Source: Oscillospiraceae bacterium
GTDB taxonomy: Bacteria > Bacillota > Clostridia > Oscillospirales > Oscillospiraceae
DNA length: 64,000 nt
Direction: 5' to 3'
Assembly: GCA_017458825.1 (NCBI GenBank)
Contig: JAFSZX010000023.1
Coordinates: 62,001-126,000, forward strand
The position numbers and the translations under genes were made by a program. Positions 35,470-44,111 of the stretch are shown here, one piece after another. The first letter of the stretch is position 1, and each line of letters begins with the position of its first letter. The notes below the pieces were generated by a model. That model saw nothing but the letters and a program-made list of their open reading frames with translations, was not told where the DNA came from and searched no databases.

Positions 35470-37851
35470 ATGAGTGAATTGCTTGAAAAATCCCTCCACA
35501 CGCTGGAACTGCCCCGCGTACTGGAGAAGCTGGCGCAAAAAGCCGTCAGTGAAGAGGCAAAAGAGCGCAGTTTACAGCTCAAGCCTCTTACCGGACGGCC
35601 GGCCGTAGTGCGCCTTCTGGAGGAAACAGACGCGGCAAAAGCCCGTTTGGGGCTTCACGGCGCGCCGCCGTTTTCCGGCGTAAAGGATATGGCGCCCGCC
35701 CTCCACCGCGCCGAACAGGGCGGTATGCTGAACACGCGGGAGCTGCTGGATATTGCCGCGCTACTCACCGCGGCGCGCCGGGTGGCGGAATACGGAATCC
35801 GCCGGCAGGAAGACCGCGACGCGCTGGACGGGCTTTTCTCCGCCCTCCATACCAACCGCCATCTGGAGGATATGATCCGCAGCGCCATTATGGACGAGGA
35901 GACCATTGCCGATACCGCCAGTTCCGAATTGGCGGAGATCCGGCGCAAAATGCGGGCGGCGGCGTCCAAGGGGCGGCAGATTCTGCAACGGATCATTTCC
36001 TCGCCGTCCTACGCCAAAATTTTGCAGGAGGCGCTCATCACCCAGCGGGACGGACGGTTCGTGGTGCCTGTCAAGGCGGAGCACCGGGCGGAACTGCCGG
36101 GACTGATCCACGACGTGTCATCCTCCGGCGCGACGCTGTTTATCGAGCCAATGGGCGCGGTGCAGGCAAACAACGAGCTGAAAGAGCTGCAGGCACGGGA
36201 GGAAAAAGAGATCGAGCGGATCCTGATGAGCCTCAGCGCCGCCTGTGCCGACGCGCAGGCGAATACCCTCTCGGATTACGGCGTGATGGTGCGTCTTGAC
36301 ATGATCTTTGCCAGAGCGCAGTTGAGCTATGACATGAACGGCTGCGCTCCGCGTGTGAGGGAGACGGGCGGCGTGATTTTGCGCCATGCCCGCCATCCCT
36401 TGCTGGATCCGGCAAAAGCGGTGCCGATCAGCCTTTCGCTGGGCGAGGAATTCGATACGCTGATCATCACGGGACCGAACACCGGCGGCAAGACCGTGGC
36501 GCTGAAAACGCTGGGGCTTTTATGCCTGATGGCGCAGTGCGGGCTGCACCTGCCCGCCGACGACGGCAGTACGGTGCGGATCTTCGATGATATTCTGGCG
36601 GATATCGGGGACGAGCAGAGCATCGAGCAGAGTTTATCCACCTTTTCCGCCCACACCTCCAACATCGTGGAGATCTTGGAACGGGCGGACGGCGACAGTC
36701 TTCTCCTTTTTGACGAGCTGGGCGCCGGTACCGATCCGGTGGAGGGCGCGGCGCTGGCGATCGCCATTATCCAGCACGCCCGTGCGCGCGGCGCGCTGAT
36801 CGCCGCCACCACCCATTATGCGGAGCTGAAAACCTTTGCCATGACCACGGCGGGTGTGGAAAACGCCTCCTGCGAATTCGACGTGCAGACGCTGCGGCCC
36901 ACCTACCGGCTTTTGATCGGGATCCCCGGCAAGTCCAACGCCTTTGCCATCGCCCGCCGTCTGGGTCTGGCGGAGGAGATCCTGACCGACGCGCGCGCCC
37001 AGATCGGCACCAACGATCTGCGCTTTGAGGACGTGTTGACACGCCTGGAGGAAAAGCGGCAGACGCTGGAAGCGGCGCAGACGCGCGCCGATCAGCTCCG
37101 GCGCCAGCGGGAAGAGGACGCGGCGAAAGCCCGTTCGTTCCGCGAGCAGATGGAGCGGGCAAGGGATAACGCCCGAAGCAAAGGCGAGGCGGACGCACGG
37201 CGGATCGTCCGGCAGGCACAGCAGAAGGCGGAGGAGATCTTTGCCGAGCTGGAGGAACTGCGCCGCCGTCAGACACAGCAGGCAAACTATCAAGCCCTCA
37301 ACGACGCCCGTGCCACCGTGCGCCGCCATCTCAAGGAGGCGGAAGCGGGATTACAGCCGGCGCAGGAAGCGCAGGAGCCTGTATATACGCCCAGCCGCCC
37401 TATCGTATCGGGCGACCGGGTGGAACTGCCGGGCGTAAAAATGCCGGCGCAGGTGCTGGCGGTCAATGACGACGGTACGCTCCTGCTGCAGGCGGGGAAG
37501 ATGAAAATGACCACCCGCGCCGCCGAGGTGCGGTTACTGGAGGGGCGGGAAGCGCCGAAAGAGCCGCCGCGCGCCACAGGCGCCGCCACGGTGCGTTTGC
37601 AAAGCCGCGCCGCCTCCGAACTGGACATTCGCGGTCTTGAAACACTGGAGGCGGAAAGCGTGGTGGAAAACTATCTGGACGCCGCCATGATGGCAAAGCT
37701 CGGCACGGTGACCATTATCCACGGCAAAGGTACCGGCGCGCTTCGCCAGGCGGTACACGCCATATTAAAGCGCAGTCGTCGGGTCAAGAGCTTCCGGCTG
37801 GGACGCTACGGCGAGGGCGAAGCCGGTGTAACGATCGTAGAACTGAAATGA
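35470..37851 (+). CDS. mutS2: MutS2 (Smr-domain MutS-like ATPase)
   Basis: This 793-residue protein has the MutS-like core with Walker A GPNTGGKTVALKT (about 331-343), Walker B LLLFDELGAGTDP, a long charged coiled coil (about 515-630) and a C-terminal Smr nuclease domain (about 713-793) with ELDIRGLETLEAE and IIHGKGTGALR. MutS2 is linked to ribosome rescue of collided ribosomes and to limiting recombination. It lacks the mismatch-recognition domain. It ends the plus-strand run from yqfC. Confidence 0.96.
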   Translation: MSELLEKSLHTLELPRVLEKLAQKAVSEEAKERSLQLKPLTGRPAVVRLLEETDAAKARLGLHGAPPFSGVKDMAPALHRAEQGGMLNTRELLDIAALLTAARRVAEYGIRRQEDRDALDGLFSALHTNRHLEDMIRSAIMDEETIADTASSELAEIRRKMRAAASKGRQILQRIISSPSYAKILQEALITQRDGRFVVPVKAEHRAELPGLIHDVSSSGATLFIEPMGAVQANNELKELQAREEKEIERILMSLSAACADAQANTLSDYGVMVRLDMIFARAQLSYDMNGCAPRVRETGGVILRHARHPLLDPAKAVPISLSLGEEFDTLIITGPNTGGKTVALKTLGLLCLMAQCGLHLPADDGSTVRIFDDILADIGDEQSIEQSLSTFSAHTSNIVEILERADGDSLLLFDELGAGTDPVEGAALAIAIIQHARARGALIAATTHYAELKTFAMTTAGVENASCEFDVQTLRPTYRLLIGIPGKSNAFAIARRLGLAEEILTDARAQIGTNDLRFEDVLTRLEEKRQTLEAAQTRADQLRRQREEDAAKARSFREQMERARDNARSKGEADARRIVRQAQQKAEEIFAELEELRRRQTQQANYQALNDARATVRRHLKEAEAGLQPAQEAQEPVYTPSRPIVSGDRVELPGVKMPAQVLAVNDDGTLLLQAGKMKMTTRAAEVRLLEGREAPKEPPRATGAATVRLQSRAASELDIRGLETLEAESVVENYLDAAMMAKLGTVTIIHGKGTGALRQAVHAILKRSRRVKSFRLGRYGEGEAGVTIVELK

Positions 37852-37924
37852 GCTTTTTTGTGGAAAGCAACGAAAGAAGCGTTAAAAAAGCCCGATTGGA
37901 AAAATTTTTTTGTGGGAAAAACCA

Positions 37925-37953
37925 TTGCATTCTATGTCGCGTTTGTGTATAAT
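37925..37953 (+). promoter_or_regulatory. Promoter for the HPr gene
   Basis: TTGCAT (37925-37930) and TATAAT (37948-37953) are 17 bases apart, in the 163-base gap after mutS2. Confidence 0.75.
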
Positions 37954-38014
37954 GACCATGCAAACGTCGTTTTTTTCGTCAAATCAGAAGGAAAATAAAA
38001 GGAGAGCTGATGGG

Positions 38015-38278
38015 ATGTATACGCAGGAGATCACTGTAAAAAACGAAGTCGGTCTGCACGCCAGACCTGCTACTTACTTTATCCAGAAGGCCAATGAATT
38101 CAAAAGCGGCATCTGGGTTGAGAAGGAAGAGCGCCGCGTCAACGCCAAGAGTTTACTGGGTGTGCTGTCCCTGGGCATCGTGCAGGGTACCACCATTACC
38201 CTGATCGCCGACGGCGTGGATCAGGAGGAAGCCGTGAAGGCGCTGGCCGATCTGATCGAGAACAATTTCGGCGAGTAA
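38015..38278 (+). CDS. ptsH: HPr-family phosphocarrier protein
   Basis: This is an 87-residue HPr. The phospho-acceptor His15 is present in GLHARPAT and the regulatory Ser46 in NAKSLLGVLSLGI, so it can take part in PTS phosphate transfer and in CcpA-type carbon control. No enzyme I gene is adjacent; the gene has its own promoter and terminator. The ATG at 38015 follows AGGAGA. Confidence 0.9.
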   Translation: MYTQEITVKNEVGLHARPATYFIQKANEFKSGIWVEKEERRVNAKSLLGVLSLGIVQGTTITLIADGVDQEEAVKALADLIENNFGE

Positions 38279-38295
38279 AGAACAGCTTCAAACAA

Positions 38296-38333
38296 ACAAT
38301 ACCGCCGCAGGCAGTTGCCTGCGGCGGTATTGT
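38296..38333. terminator. Terminator between HPr and uvrC genes
   Basis: ACAATACCGCCGCAGGC pairs perfectly with GCCTGCGGCGGTATTGT around an AGTT loop. U-tracts are short on both sides; it serves two convergent genes. Confidence 0.75.
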
Positions 38334-40156
38334 TACGCTTCTTGACGGAGCTTGTCGTACAGCGAGTGCGCCACCTGTCGGGGCAGTACGGCGCAGAGCT
38401 GTTCCTCCGTGGCGTCTTTCACGGCGCTTACGGTGCCGAAATGCTTCAAAAGCGCCTTTTTGCGCGCCTCGCCCAATCCCGGCACGCCGTCCAGCTTACT
38501 GCGGTAGACACTGCGCCTGTGCTTTTGCCGGTGGTAGGTGATGGCAAACCGGTGCACCTCCTCCTGCACGCGGCCGATCAGCGCGAACAGGGGCGGACTG
38601 TGCTCAATGCCCAGCTCCTGCCCCTGGGGCGTGATGAGCGCGCGGGTGCGGTGCCGGTCGTCTTTCACCATACCAAGAACGGGAAGTGTCAGCCCCAGTG
38701 CGGTGACCGCCTCCAGCGCCGCCCGGGCGTGTCCCTCGCCGCCGTCGATGAGCAGCAGATCCGGCAAAGGCGCAAAGGATTCATCCCCGTCCAGATAATG
38801 GCGCAACCGCCGCGTCAGCACCTCCTGCATGGCGGCGTAATCGTCCGGACGGGTGAGCGTTTTGATCTGAAACCGGCGATACGCCCGTTTGAGGGGCTTT
38901 CCGTCCTGAAACACCACCATGGACGCCACCATATCGTCCGCGCGCAGATTGGAAATATCGTACGATTCCAGTCGGCGCGGCGGCGCGGCTAACCCTGCCA
39001 GCGCGCCCAGCGCCTCCAGCGTTTTGGAGGTGCGCTCGCTGTCGGAGGTGACGCGTTCCACCTCTTCCTGCGCGTTTCGCGCCGCCATACGCATCAGTTC
39101 CGCCCGCTCGCCCCGCAGGGGGACGCGAAGCGTCACGCGGTGGGCGGCTTTTTGTGAAAGGAGCGATTCAAAGGTGTCCGCGCCGTCCCACAGGGCGGGC
39201 AGAACGATCTCCCGCGGGAAGACGGAGCGATCCAGATAGTATTGGCTTAAAACAGCGGAGAGAAACTCCGATGATTCACCGGCGGCGGTGGGAAATACGT
39301 TGACCTCTTTGCCCAGCAGGTCGCCCTGTTCCAGATGCAGTACCGCACAGCCGCACCGCACCTGTCCGGTGTAGACGCCCCATACGTCCGTGTCGGCGCA
39401 GATACCGGCGATCACCTGCTGCTGTTTGGACAGAACGGACAGCGCCCGTATCCTGTCGCGAAGCCGGGCCGCCGTTTCAAATTGCAACGCTTCGGCGGCA
39501 TGTTCCATCTGCTGTGTCCAGTCCTGTTCCAACTGGCGGAATTTGCCGCTGAAAAGACGGCAGGCCTGCTCGATCCGCTCCTGATACGCCGCCGCGCCGG
39601 GTCCGTCCGGACGGCAGAAACCGTCGCATTTTCCGATGTGATAGTTCAAACACGGGCGATCCTTGCCGATGTCCCGGGGAAACCGGCGGCGGCAGGTGGG
39701 CAGTTTCAGCGCGGTGCAGACCGCGTCGATCGCCAGATGGGTCTCACGCCTGCCGCCGAAAGGACCGAAATAGCGGGCGCCGTCGTCGCTGATCTTTCCC
39801 GCCATGGTGAAACGGGGATATGCCTCGCCTTTGGAAAGACGCACGAAGGGATAGCCCTTGTCGTCCTTCAAAAGAATGTTATAGCGCGGCTGATGGCGCT
39901 TGATGAGGGAGTTTTCCAACACCAGCGCCTCAAACTCCGAGCGCACGATGATCGTATCGAACCGGTCGACCTGCGCCACCATGGCGCGGGTTTTGCCGTT
40001 ATGGCCGGCGTTTTCCTGAAAATACTGGCTCACGCGGTTTTTCAGCCGCTTCGCCTTGCCCACGTAGATCACGGTGCCGGAAGCGTCCAGCATCAGATAC
40101 ACGCCGGGCGCGGGAGGCAGTTCGTTGGCTCTTTGCCGCAGTTCTTCTTTTGTCAT
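38333..40156 (-). CDS. uvrC: Excinuclease ABC subunit C
   Basis: This 607-residue nuclease makes both cuts in nucleotide excision repair. It has the GIY-YIG domain (GVYLMLDASGTVIYVGKAKR), a four-Cys iron-sulfur site spread over TCRRR..PCLNYHIGKCDGFC, a UVR motif (about 205-235), the RNase-H-like nuclease core with ESYDISNL and LLLIDGG, and C-terminal HhH motifs. The ATG at 40156 is seven bases behind GGAGG. It is convergent with HPr. Confidence 0.96.
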   Translation of the reverse strand: MTKEELRQRANELPPAPGVYLMLDASGTVIYVGKAKRLKNRVSQYFQENAGHNGKTRAMVAQVDRFDTIIVRSEFEALVLENSLIKRHQPRYNILLKDDKGYPFVRLSKGEAYPRFTMAGKISDDGARYFGPFGGRRETHLAIDAVCTALKLPTCRRRFPRDIGKDRPCLNYHIGKCDGFCRPDGPGAAAYQERIEQACRLFSGKFRQLEQDWTQQMEHAAEALQFETAARLRDRIRALSVLSKQQQVIAGICADTDVWGVYTGQVRCGCAVLHLEQGDLLGKEVNVFPTAAGESSEFLSAVLSQYYLDRSVFPREIVLPALWDGADTFESLLSQKAAHRVTLRVPLRGERAELMRMAARNAQEEVERVTSDSERTSKTLEALGALAGLAAPPRRLESYDISNLRADDMVASMVVFQDGKPLKRAYRRFQIKTLTRPDDYAAMQEVLTRRLRHYLDGDESFAPLPDLLLIDGGEGHARAALEAVTALGLTLPVLGMVKDDRHRTRALITPQGQELGIEHSPPLFALIGRVQEEVHRFAITYHRQKHRRSVYRSKLDGVPGLGEARKKALLKHFGTVSAVKDATEEQLCAVLPRQVAHSLYDKLRQEA

Positions 40157-40269
40157 CACGCCGCCTCCTTTTTTTCATCAGTATAGCATGGCGCGCCGCC
40201 GGTGACAAGGTTGCTTTTTACCGCCCGCACAGGTATACTATTCCAAAACGACGTGAAAGGACGATCCCC

Positions 40270-41094
40270 ATGATTCAGGATATTGCGCCCCACCGGTTTG
40301 AAAGAGCCTATACGCCGCATCCGGCGGAGCGGAGCGATTATGCCGTGTGCGTATCCGGCGGCGCCGTATTGCTGGAGCGAAGCGGCGCCGAGTGGCATCT
40401 GCCCCGGTTTGCCGCGCTGGGTGCCGTGCCGGCGGACGGGCGGTATCTTTTCTCCCTGGACGGCACGGGCTGTTTTTCCGCCTCCGCGCCGGAAGAGGCG
40501 GCGGAGGGGTGCGAATACGTTCCCATTCAAAAGGTGCGCGGCGTGCGCCCCATGGAAACGGCGTTTGCCGCGCTGACCGGCGCACAGCTTGTCCGCTGGT
40601 ATGAAAGCCGCGCCTTTTGCGGCAGATGCGGCGCCGCCGCGGTGCATAGCACACAGGAACGGGCGATGGTCTGTCCCGCTTGCGGACAGACGGAATATCC
40701 CAAGCTGTGTCCGGCGGTGATCGTGGCGGTGACGGATGGCGACCGTCTGCTTTTGACGCGGTACCGTGACCGCCCCTATCGGGGCGACGCGCTGGTGGCG
40801 GGATTCGCGGAGATCGGTGAGACGCTGGAGGATACGGTACGCCGCGAAGTGGCGGAGGAAGTGGGACTGCAGGTAAAGAACGTTCGCTACTATAAAAGCC
40901 AGCCCTGGGCGCTGACGGATACGCTGTTGGCGGGATTTTACTGTGAGCTAAGCGGCGCCGACACGATCACACTGGAGGAGGCGGAGCTGAAGGAGGGCTT
41001 TTGGGTCCGTCGGGCGGAGCTGACGCCTCACGACGAGGGCGTGAGCCTGACCTCGGAGATGATCGAGCGATTTCGTCTGGGTGAAATAGATTAG
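40270..41094 (+). CDS. nudC: NADH pyrophosphatase / Nudix hydrolase NudC
   Basis: This 274-residue protein has a zinc ribbon (C117, C120, C135, C138), a Nudix box (GFAEIGETLEDTVRREVAEE followed by VG) and the SQPWALTDTLLAGF block, a NudC-type SQPW motif. NudC enzymes split NADH or remove NAD caps from RNA 5' ends. The ATG at 40270 follows AAAGGACG. The gene has a strong terminator behind it. Confidence 0.9.
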   Translation: MIQDIAPHRFERAYTPHPAERSDYAVCVSGGAVLLERSGAEWHLPRFAALGAVPADGRYLFSLDGTGCFSASAPEEAAEGCEYVPIQKVRGVRPMETAFAALTGAQLVRWYESRAFCGRCGAAAVHSTQERAMVCPACGQTEYPKLCPAVIVAVTDGDRLLLTRYRDRPYRGDALVAGFAEIGETLEDTVRREVAEEVGLQVKNVRYYKSQPWALTDTLLAGFYCELSGADTITLEEAELKEGFWVRRAELTPHDEGVSLTSEMIERFRLGEID

Positions 41095-41097
41095 AAT

Positions 41098-41129
41098 AAG
41101 AGCTCCCGGATAAACCGGGAGCTCTTTTC
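41098..41129. terminator. Terminator between nudC and recG
   Basis: AAGAGCTCCCGG pairs with CCGGGAGCTCTT around ATAAA, followed by TTTT on the plus strand. It stands between convergent genes. Confidence 0.85.
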
Positions 41130-41130
41130 G

Positions 41131-43185
41131 TTAGTTCATACCTTCTCCGTGAAGCGCAAACAGCTCGTGGATACGGCGGCGCAACGGCTCGTGGGACGGC
41201 TGTGCCAGACCGGGATCGGACGCCATCAGCTCCTGTGCGGCGCGCTGTGCCTCATCCAACAATCGCATATCACAGCTCAAGTCCGCCACCTGTAAACAGG
41301 GCAGACCGTGTTGCCGTTTGCCGAAAAAGTCGCCCGGTCCCCGGAGCTTCAGATCCTCCTCGGCGATACGGAACCCGTCGTTGGTGGCGGTCATCACTTT
41401 CAGCCGCCGCCGCGTTTCCTCACTGTCACTGTCGCTGATGAGGATGCAGTAGGATTTGGCGCCGCCGCGCCCGACACGCCCCCGCAGTTGGTGGAGCTGG
41501 CTCAAGCCGAACCGCTCCGCGTTCTCCACCAGCATCACCGTGGCGTTGGGCACGTCCACGCCCACCTCGATTACCGTGGTGGATACCAGAATATCACTCT
41601 CGCCGGCGGCGAAGGACGCCATGACCGCTTCCTTTTCCCGAGGCTTCATCTTCCCGTGGAGCAGAGCGATCCGCAGATCGGGAAATACCTCGGTACGCAG
41701 TTTTTCGGCGTACGCCGTCGCCGCTTTGCGCTCATCCGGCAGCACATCCCCTTCGCCTACCAGCGGACAGACCACGAAGACCTGATGCCCCTGCGCCGCC
41801 TGCTTGCGCAAAAACGCGTTGATCCGTTGGCGATAGGATTCGTTGACGGCGAAGGTGTCCACCTTTTGCCGCCCTGGCGGCAGTTCGTAGATGACGGAAA
41901 CGTCCAGATCGCCGTAGATCACCAGCGCCAGCGTGCGGGGGATCGGCGTGGCGGAGAGAACCAGCATGTGGGGATTCTCCGCCTTTTTTCCCAGCGCCGC
42001 CCGCTGGTTGACGCCGAAACGGTGCTGCTCATCCGTAACCACTAACCCCAGATTGCCGTAGATCACGTCCTCGCTCAAAAGGGCGTGGGTGCCGATCGCC
42101 ACATGGATCCGACCGCTTTGAAGCCCTGCCAGGATCTCACGCCGATCAGCGGCGCGGGTAGAGCCGGTCAGCAGGGCGCAGCGAAGGCCGAACCGCTCAA
42201 ACAGCGGCGACAGGTTTTCAAAATGCTGGCGCGCCAAGATCTCCGTGGGCGCCATCATGGCGCTTTGCCATCCGTTTTGCGCGGCAAACCAGATACACGC
42301 CGCCGCCACCATGGTTTTGCCGCTGCCCACGTCGCCCTGGCAGAGGCGGTTCATCGGCCGGTCGCCCGCCATGTCCGCCGCCGCGTCCTCAATGGCGCGG
42401 CGCTGCGCGCCGGTGAGGGAAAAGGGAAGCGCCTCATAAAACGCCGCCATATCCCGCGCCTTGCACAGCGGACCAGCCACACCGCGGCGGCGGTTTCGCA
42501 GCAGACGTAAGCCGCAACGCAACAAGAACAACTCCTCGAATACCAGCCGCCGCCGCGCCACGTCCAGCGCCTCCGGCGTGGCGGGAAAATGGATATTCTC
42601 ATAGGCATAGTTTACATAACACAACCTATGGGCCATACGGAGGTCCTCCGGCAAAACGTCCTCCCACAGATCGCGGCATTCGTCCAGTCCCTGCCGGACG
42701 GCGCGGCACAAAAGCGGTTGGCTGATGCCGGCGGTGAGGGGATACACGGGCATGATGCGCCCCGTTAAAAGTTGCTGACCCTCACGCTCCAACAGGGGGT
42801 TGGTCATCCGGCGGCGCAGGAGGTTGCCCTCCACCTTGCCGAAAAAGAGATACGTTTCGCCGGTATGGAGACTGTCGCGGCGGTACGCCTGATTGAAAAA
42901 CGTCACGTCCAGCGTGCCGGTCTCGTCCACGGCGCGGAGCTTGACCAGCACCCGGCCGCCGCCGATGCGCCGCGCCTCCGGCTCGGAGGCGACCATCGCG
43001 CGCACGCAGGCGGATTCGCCCAGCGGCAGATCGCGCACGGTGTAAAGACGGGTGCGATCCTCATAGGCGCGGGGAAAATAGCAGACAAGATCCCGCAGGG
43101 TGCGGATCTCCAGCTTTTCCAGCGCCTTGGCGCGGGTCTCACCGATGCCTTTGATATAGCGGACGTCCGTAGATAACTGCGCCAT
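41131..43185 (-). CDS. recG: ATP-dependent DNA helicase RecG
   Basis: This 684-residue helicase remodels stalled forks and Holliday junctions. It has the N-terminal wedge OB domain, Walker A GDVGSGKT, the RecG-type DEQH box (VTDEQHRFGV), SATPIPRTLAL, and the C-terminal QLRGRVGRGGAKSYC motif. The ATG at 43185 is eight bases behind GGAG; a GTG lies three codons upstream. Length fits the family. Confidence 0.96.
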   Translation of the reverse strand: MAQLSTDVRYIKGIGETRAKALEKLEIRTLRDLVCYFPRAYEDRTRLYTVRDLPLGESACVRAMVASEPEARRIGGGRVLVKLRAVDETGTLDVTFFNQAYRRDSLHTGETYLFFGKVEGNLLRRRMTNPLLEREGQQLLTGRIMPVYPLTAGISQPLLCRAVRQGLDECRDLWEDVLPEDLRMAHRLCYVNYAYENIHFPATPEALDVARRRLVFEELFLLRCGLRLLRNRRRGVAGPLCKARDMAAFYEALPFSLTGAQRRAIEDAAADMAGDRPMNRLCQGDVGSGKTMVAAACIWFAAQNGWQSAMMAPTEILARQHFENLSPLFERFGLRCALLTGSTRAADRREILAGLQSGRIHVAIGTHALLSEDVIYGNLGLVVTDEQHRFGVNQRAALGKKAENPHMLVLSATPIPRTLALVIYGDLDVSVIYELPPGRQKVDTFAVNESYRQRINAFLRKQAAQGHQVFVVCPLVGEGDVLPDERKAATAYAEKLRTEVFPDLRIALLHGKMKPREKEAVMASFAAGESDILVSTTVIEVGVDVPNATVMLVENAERFGLSQLHQLRGRVGRGGAKSYCILISDSDSEETRRRLKVMTATNDGFRIAEEDLKLRGPGDFFGKRQHGLPCLQVADLSCDMRLLDEAQRAAQELMASDPGLAQPSHEPLRRRIHELFALHGEGMN

Positions 43186-43302
43186 GGCGATCACTCCTTT
43201 CCTCACTTTACCGTATCATACCACATTTTTCAAACGGTTGCAAAAGCCACCGAAAAAAGATTCGTCGATTGTTACAAAAATGGGCAAAACGCAAAAGAAT
43301 GC

Positions 43303-43331
43303 TTGCAATCGCGCGCCGTTACGGATAGGAT
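43303..43331 (+). promoter_or_regulatory. Promoter for the PAP2 gene
   Basis: TTGCAA (43303-43308) and TAGGAT (43326-43331) are 17 bases apart, about 55 bases before the start codon. Confidence 0.6.
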
Positions 43332-43385
43332 AGAGAAAAGCGCAGGGGAGGAACGACCCTATGTGCCCCGTGGAGGAGAGAGGAC

Positions 43386-44063
43386 ATGAAAAAACCCACC
43401 GTTGACTATTCCGGCTTTCGCCTCAGCCGCCTGACCGAGCCGCGGTTTTCCCATCTGTTCCTTTTGCTGGGATGGGTATTCTATTTTACCATGTATATCC
43501 TCACGGAAAAGCTGATTCCGGCGGAGGCTTGCCACGTGGTACACAGCGTGGTGGACGACTGGATCCCGTTTCGGGAGGAGTTTTTGATCTTTTACTGTTT
43601 TTGGTATCTGCTGGTTTTCGTTTCGGCGGTGTATTTTCTGCTCTACGACGTGGACAGTTTCAAAAAACTGCACGTGTTTTTGCTCATTACCCAGGTGGTC
43701 TCCGTGGCGGTCTATATCATCTATCCCACCCGTCAGGACTTGCGCCCCGCGTCGTTTGAGCGGCAGAATTTCCTCACCGCGCTGATGGCGAACATCTATG
43801 CGGCGGACACCAACACAGGCGTATGTCCCTCGATCCACGTGGCGTATTCCATCGCGATCGCCTCGGTATGGCTCAAGTATCGGGAGGCGTCCCGACTGTG
43901 GAAAGCGTTTATCGCGGTGATCACGGTGCTGATCTGCCTGTCCACCATGTTCGTCAAGCAGCATTCGTTTGTGGACGTGGTCGCGGCGGCGGCGCTGTGT
44001 CTGGTGGCGGAAGTGATCGTGTTCCACGTGATCTATCCCGCCAAGAAACCGGCGCGGGAATAA
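43386..44063 (+). CDS. PAP2-family membrane protein
   Basis: This 225-residue protein has about six hydrophobic segments. Conserved motifs point to a phosphatidic-acid-phosphatase fold of the AUR1/inositol-phosphoryl transferase kind: RQDLRP near 118-123, CPSIHVAYS near 146 (PSIH in place of the usual PSGH) and KQHSFVDV near 192. It may dephosphorylate or transfer lipid phosphates at the outer membrane face. The ATG follows GGAGAGAGG. It stands alone with its own promoter and terminator. Confidence 0.75.
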   Translation: MKKPTVDYSGFRLSRLTEPRFSHLFLLLGWVFYFTMYILTEKLIPAEACHVVHSVVDDWIPFREEFLIFYCFWYLLVFVSAVYFLLYDVDSFKKLHVFLLITQVVSVAVYIIYPTRQDLRPASFERQNFLTALMANIYAADTNTGVCPSIHVAYSIAIASVWLKYREASRLWKAFIAVITVLICLSTMFVKQHSFVDVVAAAALCLVAEVIVFHVIYPAKKPARE

Positions 44064-44073
44064 GCGGCATGAA

Positions 44074-44107
44074 AAAAAGAACCGCAGGGTCTCCTGCGGT
44101 TCTTTTT
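44074..44107. terminator. Terminator between the PAP2 gene and argS
   Basis: AAAGAACCGCAGG pairs with CCTGCGGTTCTTT around a GTCT loop and has A and T runs on either side, so it can work in both directions. Confidence 0.85.
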
Positions 44108-44111
44108 ACAC